Shown: positions 6,709 to 6,742 of the stretch, piece after piece
Numbering within the stretch: position 1 is the first letter of the stretch
Layout of the letters: each line of letters starts with the position of its first letter
NCBI GenBank assembly: GCA_015485755.1
Contig: WFTD01000126.1
Location: 1 to 6,742, forward strand
Direction: 5' to 3'
DNA: 6,742 nucleotides
From: Patescibacteria group bacterium
GTDB lineage: Bacteria; Patescibacteriota; Patescibacteriia; S139-126
The notes under the pieces: generated by a model
What the model saw: the letters and a program-made list of their open reading frames with translations, nothing else
The model's database searches: none
Told to the model about the DNA's origin: nothing
Position numbers and translations under genes: made by a program

Positions 6709-6733
6709 AATGCTAATATTTTCCCCTGTTGTT
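6691..6733 (-). terminator. Intrinsic terminator of a minus-strand gene beyond the right end
   Basis: AACAACAGGG (6733 to 6724 on the minus strand) pairs perfectly with CCCTGTTGTT (6705 to 6696). After one C-opposite-C mismatch on the plus strand, five further A-T pairs (6707-6711 with 6718-6722) close a six-base loop. The minus strand then continues with four T residues (6695 to 6692), giving six T in a row counting the end of the stem. The plus-strand side lacks a T run, so the direction is leftward. It implies a leftward gene ending just beyond 6742. Confidence 0.75.
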
Positions 6734-6742
6734 ATATATTAT

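Noticed and set aside
1..6742. CRISPR array, tRNA or rRNA genes, insertion sequence or phage cluster
   Set aside because: I saw no regularly spaced direct repeats, no tRNA-like or rRNA sequence, no transposase and no paired terminal repeats.

Overview
The window is AT-rich, densely packed bacterial DNA with four genes in two convergent pairs. The best-recognised gene is a complete dnaE, the alpha subunit of replicative DNA polymerase III. Next to it is a single-pass membrane protein of a type I associate with Candidate Phyla Radiation (Patescibacteria) genomes; such proteins are often loosely labelled baseplate J-like. That protein, the strong A/T bias, the tight gene overlaps and the two orphan proteins suggest a Patescibacteria/Parcubacteria-like organism. 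This assignment is inference: there is no rRNA or other marker here. All four genes read through with the standard code and end in TAA.

Layout: positions 1-157 are non-coding and hold a candidate rightward promoter (TTGACA at 79), a candidate leftward promoter for a gene outside the window, and a short hairpin with a T run. Positions 158-1633 (+) are a 491-residue protein I do not recognise. It overlaps by 8 nt a 111-residue unrecognised protein (1626-1961, +), whose stop codon lies inside an intrinsic terminator hairpin (1948-1976). On the other strand, dnaE (6613 down to 3146) overlaps by 8 nt the membrane protein gene (3153 down to 2008). The right end (6614-6742) holds a long minus-strand terminator for a gene outside the window, a dnaE promoter candidate whose -35 lies in that terminator's stem, and a second hairpin plus T5 in the dnaE leader.

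How they work together: DnaE copies the chromosome. It keeps all three polymerase aspartates, an apparently complete metal-binding PHP domain (possible built-in proofreading) and a sliding-clamp motif. The membrane protein is probably co-transcribed with it, but nothing in its sequence shows a replication role. The two rightward genes look like a separate, translationally coupled unit of unknown function.

The most notable oddity is inside the 491-residue gene. Around 561-625 the reading frame looks like the junction of two former genes, with a strong ribosome binding site, a TGATG stop/start overlap in another frame and an in-frame ATG. It is either a frameshift fusion (natural or a sequence error) or one gene with an internal start. 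I found no RNA genes, CRISPR arrays, insertion sequences or clearly novel multi-gene system.
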